Positions 38,790 through 48,447 of a DNA stretch of 64,000 nt are shown one piece after another. Made by a program: the position numbers and the translations under genes. The notes below the pieces were generated by a model that saw only the letters and a program-made list of their open reading frames with translations, ran no database searches and was not told where the DNA came from. The stretch lies in contig RDDZ01000035.1 in the NCBI GenBank assembly GCA_003852775.1, positions 1 to 64,000 on the forward strand, written 5' to 3'. Source of the DNA: Microbacteriaceae bacterium (GTDB lineage: Bacteria > Actinomycetota > Actinomycetes > Actinomycetales > Microbacteriaceae). Each line of letters begins with the position of its first letter. Within the stretch, counting starts at the first letter, position 1.

Positions 38790-40112
38790 TTACAGGGCGG
38801 CGAGGGCCTCTTCGAGCACGCCCGCGGCGTCGTCGATCAGCTCGTCGCTGATGACGACGCTCGGCAGCAGCCGCAGCACGGAGTCCCACGAGCCCGCGTC
38901 GAGCGGGACGACGCCGTTCGCGGTCGCGTGACGCAGCACCGCGCTGAGCGCCGGGGCGTTGGGCGTCGTGGTGCCGGGCTCGACGAGCTCGATGCCGAAC
39001 ATCGCGCCCTTGCCGCGCACCTCGCCGACGACGCCGAAGCGCTCGGGCCAGTCGCCGATCCGGGCCCGGATGCTGCGCTCGACGCGCTGGGCCTCGGCGA
39101 TGAGCCCGTCGCGCTCGATGATCTCGAACACCTTGAGGGCGGCGGCCGTCGAGACGGGGTTGCCGCCGAAGGTGCCGCCGATGCCGCCGGGCTGCACGGC
39201 GTCCATGATGTCGGCCCGGCCGGTGACCGCGGCGAGCGGGAGGCCGCCCGCGATGCCCTTGGCGGTCGTGACGAGGTCGGGCACGACGCCGTGGTGCTCG
39301 ATCGAGTACCACGCGCCCGTGCGGGCGATGCCGGCCTGGATCTCGTCGGCGACGAAGACGATGCCGTTCTCCTCGCAGAAGCGCTTGATGGCCGCGAAGT
39401 AGCCCGGAGCGGGGATGACGATGCCGCCGTCGCCCTGGATCGGCTCGGCGAAGAACGCCGCCACCTCGGTCGCGCCGATGTGGGTCTGGATGTAGTCGAT
39501 CGTGCGGGCCGCGGCCTCCTCGCCCGTGAGCCCGTCGCGGAACGGGTAGGAGACGGGCACCGAGTACAGCTCGCCGGGGAAGGGGCCCATGCCCGCGCGC
39601 TCCGGCCACGGGCGGTACGTCATCGCCATCGTGAGGTTGGTGCGGCCGTGGAAGGCGTGGTCGAGGCTCACGATCGCGCGGCGGCCGGTGAAGCGGCGCG
39701 CGATCTTGACGGCGTTCTCGACGGCCTCCGCGCCCGAGTTCACGAGGATCGTGTGCTTCTCGAAGTCGCCGGGGGTGATCTCGGCGAGCTTCTCGGCGAC
39801 GCGCACGTAGTTCTCGTACGGGGTCACGGTGAAGAGCGTGTGCGTGAGCTTCGCGGCCTGCTCGGCCACGGCCTCCGCGACCTCGGGGTGGGCGTGGCCG
39901 ATCGTGGTCACGCCGATGCCGCAGCCCAGGTCGATGAGCTGGTTGCCGTCGACGTCGACGAGGATCGCGCCCGCGCCGTGGTCCATGTAGATGTTGGCGA
40001 GGGTCCCGGCGCCGCGGGAGACGGATGCGACGCGGCGCTCCTGCAGGGCGCGGGACTTGGGGCCGGGGAGTTCGGTGACGAGCTTGCGCTCCTGGGGCAC
40101 GCTGAAGGCCAT
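38790..40112 (-). CDS. 4-aminobutyrate transaminase (paralog 2)
   Basis: Closely related to the 35769..37121 product (VDGNQLIDLGCGIGVTTIGHAHPEV, FVADEIQAGIARTGAWYSIEHHG, TAKGIAGGLPLAAVTGRADIMD). Confidence 0.92.
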   Translation of the reverse strand: MAFSVPQERKLVTELPGPKSRALQERRVASVSRGAGTLANIYMDHGAGAILVDVDGNQLIDLGCGIGVTTIGHAHPEVAEAVAEQAAKLTHTLFTVTPYENYVRVAEKLAEITPGDFEKHTILVNSGAEAVENAVKIARRFTGRRAIVSLDHAFHGRTNLTMAMTYRPWPERAGMGPFPGELYSVPVSYPFRDGLTGEEAAARTIDYIQTHIGATEVAAFFAEPIQGDGGIVIPAPGYFAAIKRFCEENGIVFVADEIQAGIARTGAWYSIEHHGVVPDLVTTAKGIAGGLPLAAVTGRADIMDAVQPGGIGGTFGGNPVSTAAALKVFEIIERDGLIAEAQRVERSIRARIGDWPERFGVVGEVRGKGAMFGIELVEPGTTTPNAPALSAVLRHATANGVVPLDAGSWDSVLRLLPSVVISDELIDDAAGVLEEALAAL

Positions 40113-40124
40113 GCCTCGAGTCTA

Positions 40125-40157
40125 GGCGCGGTCTCCTGGGGGCCCGCCGACCGCGCC
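40125..40157. promoter_or_regulatory. Inverted repeat GGCGCGGTC-N15-GACCGCGCC between gabT paralog 2 and FKBP gene
   Basis: Perfect 9-bp arms in the divergent intergenic region; next to the TAGACT -10 of gabT paralog 2. Confidence 0.4.
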
Positions 40158-40228
40158 GCGCAGACACACACCCGGTACCGAGGAACCATGGGGCAGGATG
40201 GAGCGTCCCGCAACCTCGAGGAGTACCC

Positions 40229-41191
40229 GTGCGCCGTGCACTGCCCGTTCTGACCGTCGCCGCACTCGCGGTCGCCCTCACCGGGTGCGCCGGCGAGCCC
40301 GAGGCTCCGTCGTCCGAGCCCTCGGGTTCGGCTGCCGGTGAGCGCGTCTGCGCCTCCGCCGGGGAGGGCACGGACAAGGTCGACGTGACCGGCGAGTTCG
40401 GCTCCGTCCCGACCGTCACGGTCGACGCGCCCCTCGAGGTCACCGAGACGCAGCGCCGCGTGCTCATCGAGGGCGAGGGCGCTCCGGCCGCCTACGGCGA
40501 CACCGTGCGCGTCGACTTCACGCTCTACAACGGCACGACCGGCGAGGTCGCCACCCAGACGGACTACGACGCGGCCACCGCGGCGGAGTTCCTGCTCAAC
40601 GAGGCCGCGTTCATCCCGGGCCTCGTCAAGACGATCGAGTGCTCGAAGCCGGGCGCGCGCGTCGTCGGGGTCGTTCCCTCGTCGCAGGCGTTCGGCGAGA
40701 ACGGCCTCGCCGACTTCAACATCTCGGCGGGCGACACCGTCGTGTTCGTCGTCGACGTGCTCGAGATCGTGCCGCCGCTCACGCCCGCCGCGTGGACCGA
40801 CGGCGTGCCGCAGGTCGAGCGCGACGGTGACGGAGTGCCGACGGTGACGCTGCCCGGGGGCGACGCCCCGACGGAGCTGCTCGAGGCCGTGCTCGAGGAG
40901 GGCGACGGAGAGACCGTCGTCGCGGGCGACAGCGTGACGCTCGACTACCAGGGCACGAGCTGGGAGACCGGAGAGGTCTTCGACCAGAGCTTCGGACGCA
41001 GCCCCGCGACCTTCGCGACGACCCAGGTCGTCGAGGGCTTCGGTGCGGCGCTCGTGGGTCAGAAGGTCGGCTCGACCGTCATCGTCGTGATCCCGCCGGA
41101 GCTCGCCTACGGCACGGACCCGCAGGCCCACCAGCTCGGCGGGCAGACGCTCGTGTTCCTCATCGACATCCTGGGCGTCAACGGCTCCTGA
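40229..41191 (+). CDS. FKBP-type peptidyl-prolyl isomerase lipoprotein
   Basis: Lipobox VALTGCAG; FKBP signatures YGDTVRVDFTLYNGTTGEV and VTLDYQGTSWETGEVFDQSFGRSP...VIPPELAYG. Confidence 0.9.
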   Translation: MRRALPVLTVAALAVALTGCAGEPEAPSSEPSGSAAGERVCASAGEGTDKVDVTGEFGSVPTVTVDAPLEVTETQRRVLIEGEGAPAAYGDTVRVDFTLYNGTTGEVATQTDYDAATAAEFLLNEAAFIPGLVKTIECSKPGARVVGVVPSSQAFGENGLADFNISAGDTVVFVVDVLEIVPPLTPAAWTDGVPQVERDGDGVPTVTLPGGDAPTELLEAVLEEGDGETVVAGDSVTLDYQGTSWETGEVFDQSFGRSPATFATTQVVEGFGAALVGQKVGSTVIVVIPPELAYGTDPQAHQLGGQTLVFLIDILGVNGS

Positions 41192-41216
41192 TCCGGCCGC
41201 TCGCTAGGCTCGCGGC

Positions 41217-42308
41217 ATGAGTCGTCGCCGCGTCATCGTCCTCGGATCCACCGGATCGATCGGCGTCCAGGCGCTCGAGGTGATCGCGGCGAACCCCGAT
41301 CGCTTCGAGCTCGTGGGTCTCGCCGCGGGGCGCAACGCGGAGGCGCTCGCACGCCAGTCCGCCGAGACGGGGGTCGGGCGCACGGCGCTCGGCATCGACG
41401 AGGCGGTCGCGCTCGTGCGCGAGGTCGAGGCGGATGTCGTGCTCAACGGCATCACGGGCTCGGTCGGCCTTGCGGCGACGCTCGCAGTCCTCGAGACGGG
41501 CGCGACGCTCGCCCTCGCCAACAAGGAGAGCCTCATCGTGGGCGGCGAGCTCGTGCTCGCGGCCGCCGCGCCCGGTCAGATCGTCCCAGTCGACTCGGAG
41601 CACTCCGCTCTCGCGCAGGCCCTGCGCGCGGGGGAGCACGGCGAGGTGCGCCGCCTCGTGGTCACCGCGTCCGGCGGTCCGTTCCGCGGCCGCACGCGCG
41701 AGCAGCTCGCCGCCGTGCGCCCCGAGGACGCGCTCGCTCACCCCACGTGGGACATGGGCCGCGTCATCACGACGAACTCGGCGACCCTCATCAACAAGGG
41801 TCTCGAGGTCATCGAGGCCCACCTGCTCTTCGGCATCCCGTACGACCGCATCGACGTCGTCGTGCATCCGCAGTCGATCGTCCACTCGATGGTCGAGTTC
41901 GTCGACGGCTCGACGATCGCGCAGGCGTCGCCGCCCGACATGCGCCTGCCCATCTCGCTCGGCCTCGACTGGCCACACCGCGTGCCGGGCGTCGGAGCGC
42001 CCCTCGACTGGACGACGGCCCAGCAGTGGGCCTTCGAACCGCTCGACGACGACACGTTCCCCGCCGTCGCGCTCGCGCGGCGGGTGGGGGAGCTCGGAGG
42101 CACCTACCCGGCCGTCTACAACGCGGCCAACGAGCAGGCCGTCGACGCCTTCCACGAGCGCCGCGTGGGATTCCTCGACATCGTGGAGACCGTGCGGCGG
42201 GTCGTCGACGCCCACGTGCCCGGGCCTGTCACCCTCGAAGGTGTGCTCGCCGCCGAGCGGTGGGCCCGCGACGAGGCCGACAGGCTGCTCGGAGGGGTGG
42301 ACGGATGA
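41217..42308 (+). CDS. dxr: 1-deoxy-D-xylulose-5-phosphate reductoisomerase
   Basis: [72 protein letters not shown]. Confidence 0.98.
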   Translation: MSRRRVIVLGSTGSIGVQALEVIAANPDRFELVGLAAGRNAEALARQSAETGVGRTALGIDEAVALVREVEADVVLNGITGSVGLAATLAVLETGATLALANKESLIVGGELVLAAAAPGQIVPVDSEHSALAQALRAGEHGEVRRLVVTASGGPFRGRTREQLAAVRPEDALAHPTWDMGRVITTNSATLINKGLEVIEAHLLFGIPYDRIDVVVHPQSIVHSMVEFVDGSTIAQASPPDMRLPISLGLDWPHRVPGVGAPLDWTTAQQWAFEPLDDDTFPAVALARRVGELGGTYPAVYNAANEQAVDAFHERRVGFLDIVETVRRVVDAHVPGPVTLEGVLAAERWARDEADRLLGGVDG

Positions 42309-43339
42309 CCAGACGCGTTCTCGGAGGGACGGCGGCGGTCGCGCTCGCGGCGGCCGCGCTCACGATGGTCGGCATCGCGCAGCCCGCGGCGGCCTGTGCG
42401 TGCGGGGCCCCGACGCCGCCGGACGGCGCGAGCGTCTCGGTCGGCGAGGAGCACGCCCTCGTGACCTTCGACGGCACGACGCAGCGCATCGACCTCGTGC
42501 TCGACATGCTCGCGGACGGCGCCGACACCGGTCTCCTCGTCCCGACGCCGACACCGGCCACCGTGAGCCTGGGCGAGAAGTCGGTCTTCGAGGCCCTCGT
42601 GCGCCAGACGGCTCCGACGGTCGAGTACGTCGAGGACTGGTGGGGTTCGGCCGGCGACGGATCGGCGGGGGCGGCCCCCGACGTGCTCTCCGAGGTCGAC
42701 CTCGGCCCCCTCTCCGCCGTGACGCTCGCGGCCTCCGACGCCGCGGGACTGCAGGCCTGGCTCGGTCAGAACGGCTACGGGATCGCCCCGGCCGTGGAGT
42801 CGCTCCTCGCCGACTACATCGCCCGCGGCTGGTCGTTCGCCGCCTTCAAGCTCACGGGCGAAGAGCCACTCGACGGCGCCCTTGACCCCGTGCGCCTCGA
42901 GTTCGCGACGACCGACATCGTGTACCCGCTGCTGCTGTCGCAGGCGGCGCAGACGCCGCAGACGGTGCGCCTCTACCTCTTCGGCGCCGACGGGATGCAG
43001 GCTGCCTTCCCCGACGGCACGGCCTTCGGGAGCGTCGTATGGGCGGGGCGCGTGACGCAGCCCGGCCTCCTGCGGCTCGGCGAGTACCTCACGGTGCTCG
43101 AGGGCTACTTCCCGGAGCCCGCGACCCAGATCACGGGCGACCTGACGATCACCTCGACGGGCACGCGCGCCGACCACCAGCCCGTCGAGACGCGCACGAA
43201 GTACGTCGAGTTCGGGGGCGTCCCGCTCGGCTACGCGATCGCGGGCGTCGCCTCGGTGTTCGGCCTCATGCTCCTCATCGTCATCGTCGGTGCCGTCGTG
43301 CACGCCCGGGCGGAGCGTCGTCGGAGCCGCGCCTACTAG
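42305..43339 (+). CDS. DUF2330 domain-containing membrane-anchored protein
   Basis: Signal peptide, [38 protein letters not shown]-terminal TM. Family assigned from memory of the conserved N-terminal pattern. Confidence 0.75.
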   Translation: MTRRVLGGTAAVALAAAALTMVGIAQPAAACACGAPTPPDGASVSVGEEHALVTFDGTTQRIDLVLDMLADGADTGLLVPTPTPATVSLGEKSVFEALVRQTAPTVEYVEDWWGSAGDGSAGAAPDVLSEVDLGPLSAVTLAASDAAGLQAWLGQNGYGIAPAVESLLADYIARGWSFAAFKLTGEEPLDGALDPVRLEFATTDIVYPLLLSQAAQTPQTVRLYLFGADGMQAAFPDGTAFGSVVWAGRVTQPGLLRLGEYLTVLEGYFPEPATQITGDLTITSTGTRADHQPVETRTKYVEFGGVPLGYAIAGVASVFGLMLLIVIVGAVVHARAERRRSRAY

Positions 43340-43402
43340 ACCACGGCGCGCCCGAGGCATCGCCTCGGCACGCTCACAGCGCTCGTGGCCTAGCCTCTCC
43401 CC

Positions 43403-44728
43403 GTGGAAACCGTGCTGCTCTACGTGCTCGGCGTCGTCATCGTCGCGGTCGGGCTCGCCGTCTCGATCGGCCTCCACGAGATCGGCCACCTGCTCCCGGC
43501 GAAGCGCTTCGGGGTCAAGGTCGGCCAGTACATGATCGGCTTCGGGCCGACCCTCTTCTCGCGCCGTCGCGGTGAGACCGAGTACGGCGTCAAGCTCATC
43601 CCGCTCGGCGGCTACATCTCGATGGCGGGCATGTACCCGCCCGCCCGCGAGGGCGAGGCCGCCCGCAGCGCGAGCACGGGCTTCTTCGACACCCTCGTGC
43701 AGGATGCGCGCGAGCAGTCCGCCGAGACGATCCAGGCGGGCGACGAAGAGCGCGTCTTCTACAAGCTGCCCGTGCACAAGCGCATGATCATCATGCTCGG
43801 TGGCCCCTTCGCGAACCTGCTCATCGCGATCGTGCTGTACGCCGTCGTGCTGTGCGGCTTCGGCGTGTACCAGTACTCCACGACGCTCGGGAGCGTGAAC
43901 GAGTGCGTGGCGACGGACGCCTCGCAGACCGAGTGCCTCCCCACCGACCCCGCGGCGCCCGCCGCCGAGGCGGGGCTGCTCCCGGGCGACCGCCTCGTGT
44001 CGATCGCGGGCACCGAGGTGACCGGATGGGAGCAGGCGAGCGGCATCATCCGCTCCCACCCCGACCAGACGATCCCGTTCGTGGTGGAGCGCGAGGGACG
44101 GCGGCTCACGCTCGAGGTGACGCCCATGCTCACCGAGCGGCCCGTCGTCGACGACGCCGGGCAGACCGTGTTCGACGAGGACGGGAACGTCGTCACGCGC
44201 GAGGTGGGGTTCATCGGCGTGAGCCCCGCGACCGAGAAGGTGCAGCTGCCGGTGACGGCCGTGCTGCCCGCCGTGTGGGACAACTCGGTCGCCGTGGGCC
44301 GCATCATCGTGACGCTCCCGCAGCGCCTCGTGCAGGTCGCGCAGGCGGCGTTCGGGGGCGACGAGCGCGATCCCAACGGCCCCATCAGCGTCGTCGGCGT
44401 GGGGCGGCTCGCGGGGGAGATCTCGTCGCTCGACTCGGCACCCGTCGCCGACCGCGCCGCGACGCTCATCCAGATGCTCGCGGCGCTCAACGTCGCGCTG
44501 TTCGTGTTCAACCTCATCCCGCTCCTGCCGCTCGACGGCGGGCACGTCGCGGGGGCGATCTGGGAGGCGCTGCGACGCGGTGTCGCGAAGCTGCGCGGGC
44601 GGCCCGACCCCGGTCCCATCGACATCGCGCGCTTCATCCCCGTCACGCTCGTGATCGTCGCGGTGCTCGGCATCTCGAGCGCGCTGCTCATCTACGCCGA
44701 CATCGTGAACCCCGTCACGCTCCAGTAG
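43403..44728 (+). CDS. rseP: RIP-type M50 family zinc metalloprotease (RseP-like)
   Basis: SIGLHEIGHLLPAKRFGVKVGQYMIGFGPTLFSRRRGETEYGVKLIPLGGYISMAGM; PDZ-like segment; C-terminal NLIPLLPLDGGHV. Confidence 0.95.
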   Translation: METVLLYVLGVVIVAVGLAVSIGLHEIGHLLPAKRFGVKVGQYMIGFGPTLFSRRRGETEYGVKLIPLGGYISMAGMYPPAREGEAARSASTGFFDTLVQDAREQSAETIQAGDEERVFYKLPVHKRMIIMLGGPFANLLIAIVLYAVVLCGFGVYQYSTTLGSVNECVATDASQTECLPTDPAAPAAEAGLLPGDRLVSIAGTEVTGWEQASGIIRSHPDQTIPFVVEREGRRLTLEVTPMLTERPVVDDAGQTVFDEDGNVVTREVGFIGVSPATEKVQLPVTAVLPAVWDNSVAVGRIIVTLPQRLVQVAQAAFGGDERDPNGPISVVGVGRLAGEISSLDSAPVADRAATLIQMLAALNVALFVFNLIPLLPLDGGHVAGAIWEALRRGVAKLRGRPDPGPIDIARFIPVTLVIVAVLGISSALLIYADIVNPVTLQ

Positions 44729-44731
44729 GGC

Positions 44732-45649
44732 TCAGGCGGCCGCGGCCTCGCCGAGGAGCTGCGGGCGCACCTCCTCGAGGCGCTCGCGGAGGGCCTCGAG
44801 GTAGGCGGAGACGACCGGCAGGCGGTACACCTCGAGGGGGGCGACGAGCCAGTAGGGGAGGCGGGGGTCGACCTCGTCGCGGAGCACGCGCACGAGGTCC
44901 GGCTCGCGGTCGGCGAGGAACGCCGGCAGGAGGCCGAACCCGGCGCCCGCGCGCGTCGCCTCGACGTGCACGAACACGTTGGTGCTCGTGACGGCGTCGA
45001 TCATCGAGGGCAGGGTGGCCCGCGCGCCGTCGAGCACGTCGACCTGGAGGATCGACTCGATGAAGTACACGAGCGGCTCGCCCGCGAGGTCGGCGAGGGT
45101 CGTCGGCGTGCCGTGCTCGACGAGGTAGTCGCGCGAGGCGTAGACGCCGAGGGCGTAGTCGGCGAGCCGCACGGCCTGCGCGCGGCGCACCTCGGGCCGT
45201 CCCACGACGACCTCGAGGTCGACGCCCGAACGGTGCACGGCGGCCTGCCGCGTCTGTGCGATGACCTCGAGCGAGACGCCGGGATGCCGGCGGCGGAGGG
45301 CCGCCATCGCGGGGGCGGCGACGAACGCGCTGAAGCCGTCGGTCGCCGAGAGCCGGATGGCGCCCGTGAGCTCCGCGCTCCCCGCGTCGAGGGCGGTCAG
45401 CGCGGCCGACACGCCCTCGCCCGCCGCTGCGGCGCGCTCGCCGAGGGCGGTGAGCTGCCAGCCCTCGGCCCCGCGCACGAGCACGCGTCCGCCGAGCGCA
45501 CCCTCGAGCGCCTCGATGCGGCGGGCGACGGTGGTGTGGGTCACGCCGAGCTGACGTGCGGCGGTCGCGAAGCGGCCCGTGCGGGCGACGGCGAGGAGCA
45601 CGAGCAGGTCGTCGGCGGCGAGCCCGGAGCGTGAGAACTGCGCAGTCAT
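44732..45649 (-). CDS. LysR family transcriptional regulator
   Basis: LLVLLAVARTGRFATAARQLGVTHTTVARRIEALEGALGGRVLVR HTH; LysR substrate-binding-like remainder. Confidence 0.93.
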   Translation of the reverse strand: MTAQFSRSGLAADDLLVLLAVARTGRFATAARQLGVTHTTVARRIEALEGALGGRVLVRGAEGWQLTALGERAAAAGEGVSAALTALDAGSAELTGAIRLSATDGFSAFVAAPAMAALRRRHPGVSLEVIAQTRQAAVHRSGVDLEVVVGRPEVRRAQAVRLADYALGVYASRDYLVEHGTPTTLADLAGEPLVYFIESILQVDVLDGARATLPSMIDAVTSTNVFVHVEATRAGAGFGLLPAFLADREPDLVRVLRDEVDPRLPYWLVAPLEVYRLPVVSAYLEALRERLEEVRPQLLGEAAAA

Positions 45650-45667
45650 CTGTGCAGAATTGCACAG
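45650..45667. promoter_or_regulatory. Inverted repeat CTGTGCA-gaat-TGCACAG directly upstream of the lysR start codon
   Basis: Perfect 7-bp arms; contains a T-N11-A-like LysR core; sits between divergent lysR and ABC operon. Confidence 0.6.
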
Positions 45668-45769
45668 TTTCGCGGCTAGAACGAGCCCTCGTATTCCGAT
45701 TAGCGTTCAGACATGCCGCACCCGCGGCGCGATCACACTCCTCCTACGGCAGCAGGAAAGGCATCTCCC

Positions 45770-46960
45770 ATGCGTCTGTCCCCTCTCGCGCCGGCGCTCC
45801 TCGCGGCGTCCGCGCTCGTCCTCGCGGGGTGCGCCCCGACGGTCACCGGCGGCGGCGACGGCGGCGGCGACGCCGGGGCCCCGGTCCCCGTCGCGATCAT
45901 CACCTCCGAGACCGGCCCGCTCGCCGCCTACGGCGCCGCCTACCTCAACGGCTTCAAGGCGGGACTCGACTACGCGACCGACGGCACCGGCACGGTCGAC
46001 GGCCGCGAGCTCGACATCACCTACCTCGACGACGCGGGCGACCCCGACAAGGCCGTCACGCTCGCGAAGGACGTCATCGGCCAGGGCACCCAGATCATCG
46101 CCGGAACGGCATCGTCGGGCATCGCGCTCGCGCTCGCCGAGCAGGCCGCGCAGAACGAGATCCTCTACATCTCGGGCCCCGCCGCAGCGGACGCCGTCAC
46201 GGGCATCAACGAGTACACCTTCCGCTCGGGCCGCCAGACGTACCAGGACGTCGCGACCGCGGGCACCTTCATCGGTGACCCGGCAGGCAAGACCGTCACG
46301 GTGTTCGCGCAGGACACCGCGTTCGGCCAGGGCAACGTCGCGGGCGTCGAGGCCGTCCTCGGCGCGAAGGGCGCCACGGTCACGAGCATCCTCGTGCCCG
46401 AGGACGCCACCGAGTTCACGCCCTTCGCGCAGCAGGTGCTCGCCTCCGGCTCCGACCTCGTCTTCGTGGCGTGGGCCGGTGCGACCTCGGGCGCGATGTG
46501 GCAGGCGCTCAGCCAGCAGGGCGTGTTCGAGTCGATGCCCGTCGTCACGGGCCTCGGCGACATCTCGACCTACGGCGCGTACGGCGCCGCGAGCGAGGAC
46601 ATCTCCTTCCTGTCGCACTACTTCAGCGACGCGGCCGGCACCGACGCGGAGGCCGCGATGATCGCCGCCCTCGAAGAGGGCGGACACGAGGCCGACCTGT
46701 TCTCGCCCGACGGCTTCACGGCCGCGCAGATGATCGTGCAGGCCGTCCGCGCGGGTGGCGACACGGTCGACGGCATGATCGCGGCCCTCGAGGGCTGGGA
46801 GTTCGAGGGCGTCAAGGGCGGCTACACGATCCGCGCCGAGGACCACGCGCTCATCCAGCCGATGTTCCAGGCCCGACTCGTCGCCGACGGCGACTCCTTC
46901 CGCCCCGAGCTCGTCGAGATCGTCGACGCCGACGACGTCGCGCCGCCGGTCGCGGGCTGA
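45770..46960 (+). CDS. branched-chain amino acid-type ABC transporter substrate-binding lipoprotein
   Basis: MRLSPLAPALLAASALVLAGC lipobox; LivJ-like VAIITSETGPLAAYGAAYLNGFKAGLDYA; SD aggaaagg. Alternative in-frame start ATG 45713. Confidence 0.92.
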   Translation: MRLSPLAPALLAASALVLAGCAPTVTGGGDGGGDAGAPVPVAIITSETGPLAAYGAAYLNGFKAGLDYATDGTGTVDGRELDITYLDDAGDPDKAVTLAKDVIGQGTQIIAGTASSGIALALAEQAAQNEILYISGPAAADAVTGINEYTFRSGRQTYQDVATAGTFIGDPAGKTVTVFAQDTAFGQGNVAGVEAVLGAKGATVTSILVPEDATEFTPFAQQVLASGSDLVFVAWAGATSGAMWQALSQQGVFESMPVVTGLGDISTYGAYGAASEDISFLSHYFSDAAGTDAEAAMIAALEEGGHEADLFSPDGFTAAQMIVQAVRAGGDTVDGMIAALEGWEFEGVKGGYTIRAEDHALIQPMFQARLVADGDSFRPELVEIVDADDVAPPVAG

Positions 46961-46978
46961 CCCGGAGGAGACCGCATC

Positions 46979-47737
46979 GTGTCCACCCCGCCCGTGCTCG
47001 CCGTCGAGCGGCTCTCCCTCCAGATCGGGGGCGCGCGCATCATCGATGACGTGACGCTCTCGGTGCCCGAGGGCGAGATTCTCGGGGTCATCGGCCCCAA
47101 CGGCGCCGGCAAGACGACCCTCTTCAACCTCGTGTCGGGAGTGCTCCGCCCCACGGCGGGCAGCATCCGGCTCGACGGTCGGGACGTCACGACGGCGACC
47201 GTCGACGCGCGAGCGCGGGCGGGACTGGGACGCAGCTTCCAGACCTCCAACCTGTTCCTCGGACTGAGCGTGCTCGAGAACGTCCGGCTCGCCGCGCAGG
47301 CGGCCCTCGGCGGCGCCGTGTCGCCCTTCCGCTTCCCGCGCCCGACGGATGCCGCCACGCGGCTCGCCGAGGACCGGCTCGACCAGGTGGGCCTCGTCGC
47401 GCACCGCGACACGCTCGCGGGCGGCCTCTCGCACGGCGACAAGCGCAAGCTCGAGATCGCGATGCTCCTCGCCGCCGACCCGCGCGTCATCCTGCTCGAC
47501 GAGCCCATGGCGGGCGTCGGCTCGGGCGACGTGCCGGGGCTGACGGAGCTCATCCGCCGAGTGCACCGGGAGACCGGCAGGACGGTGCTCATGGTCGAGC
47601 ACCACATGGAGGTCGTCCTCGGCGTCGTCGACCGGGTCGCGGTCATGCACCACGGCCGGCTCCTCGCCTGCGACACCCCGGAGATCGTCATGGCCGACCC
47701 GACCGTGCAGTCCGCCTACCTCGGGGAGGCCGTGTGA
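46979..47737 (+). CDS. livG: ABC transporter ATP-binding protein (LivG-like)
   Basis: IGPNGAGKTTLFNLVSG, GLGRSFQTSNLF, HGDKRKLEIAMLLAADPRVILLDEPMAGV. Confidence 0.94.
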   Translation: MSTPPVLAVERLSLQIGGARIIDDVTLSVPEGEILGVIGPNGAGKTTLFNLVSGVLRPTAGSIRLDGRDVTTATVDARARAGLGRSFQTSNLFLGLSVLENVRLAAQAALGGAVSPFRFPRPTDAATRLAEDRLDQVGLVAHRDTLAGGLSHGDKRKLEIAMLLAADPRVILLDEPMAGVGSGDVPGLTELIRRVHRETGRTVLMVEHHMEVVLGVVDRVAVMHHGRLLACDTPEIVMADPTVQSAYLGEAV

Positions 47738-48447
47738 GCGCGCCCGTGCTGGCCGTCCGCGGACTCGCCGCGGCGATCGGTCACCAGCCCGTCGTCGAGC
47801 ACGTCGACCTCGAGGTGCCCGCGGGGTCCGTCACCGCGATCCTCGGCCGCAACGGGGCCGGCAAGACGAGCACGATGAAGGCGGTCCTCGGGCTCATCAC
47901 GCGCACCGGGGGCGAGGTCGAGCTCGCGGGGGAGCGCATCGACGGCTTCGCGACCCACCGCATCGTCCAGCGCGGTGTCGGCTACGTGCCCGAGGACCGC
48001 GAGGTCTTCGCGACACTCACCGTGGCCGAGAACCTGCGGCTCGCCGAGCGGGACGCGTCGCCGCGTCGCGAGCTCGTCGCCGAGCTGTTCCCCGACATCA
48101 TCGCCCGGTCTGCGCAGCGCGCCGGCACCCTCTCGGGCGGTCAACAGCAGATGGTGTCGCTCGCGCGCGCCCTCCTCAACGAGAACCGGATCCTCCTCAT
48201 CGACGAACCCACGAAGGGCCTCGCGCCCAAGCTCGTGACCGAGGTCGCCGACGCCCTCGCGCGCGCGGCCGAGGTCGTGCCCATCCTGCTCGTGGAGCAG
48301 AACCTCCAGGTCGCCAAGCGCCTCGCCCAGTCGGTCGTCGTGATCGCGGGCGGGCGGACGGTACATGCCGGGCCCGCCGCCGAGTTCTTCGCCGACGAGA
48401 CGCGAGTCGAGCGCCTCCTGGGCGTGCACGGGGAGGCGAGCGCGTGA
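47734..48447 (+). CDS. livF: ABC transporter ATP-binding protein (LivF-like)
   Basis: LGRNGAGKTSTMKAVLGL, GVGYVPEDREVFATLTVAENL, LSGGQQQMVSLARALL. Confidence 0.94.
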   Translation: MSAPVLAVRGLAAAIGHQPVVEHVDLEVPAGSVTAILGRNGAGKTSTMKAVLGLITRTGGEVELAGERIDGFATHRIVQRGVGYVPEDREVFATLTVAENLRLAERDASPRRELVAELFPDIIARSAQRAGTLSGGQQQMVSLARALLNENRILLIDEPTKGLAPKLVTEVADALARAAEVVPILLVEQNLQVAKRLAQSVVVIAGGRTVHAGPAAEFFADETRVERLLGVHGEASA

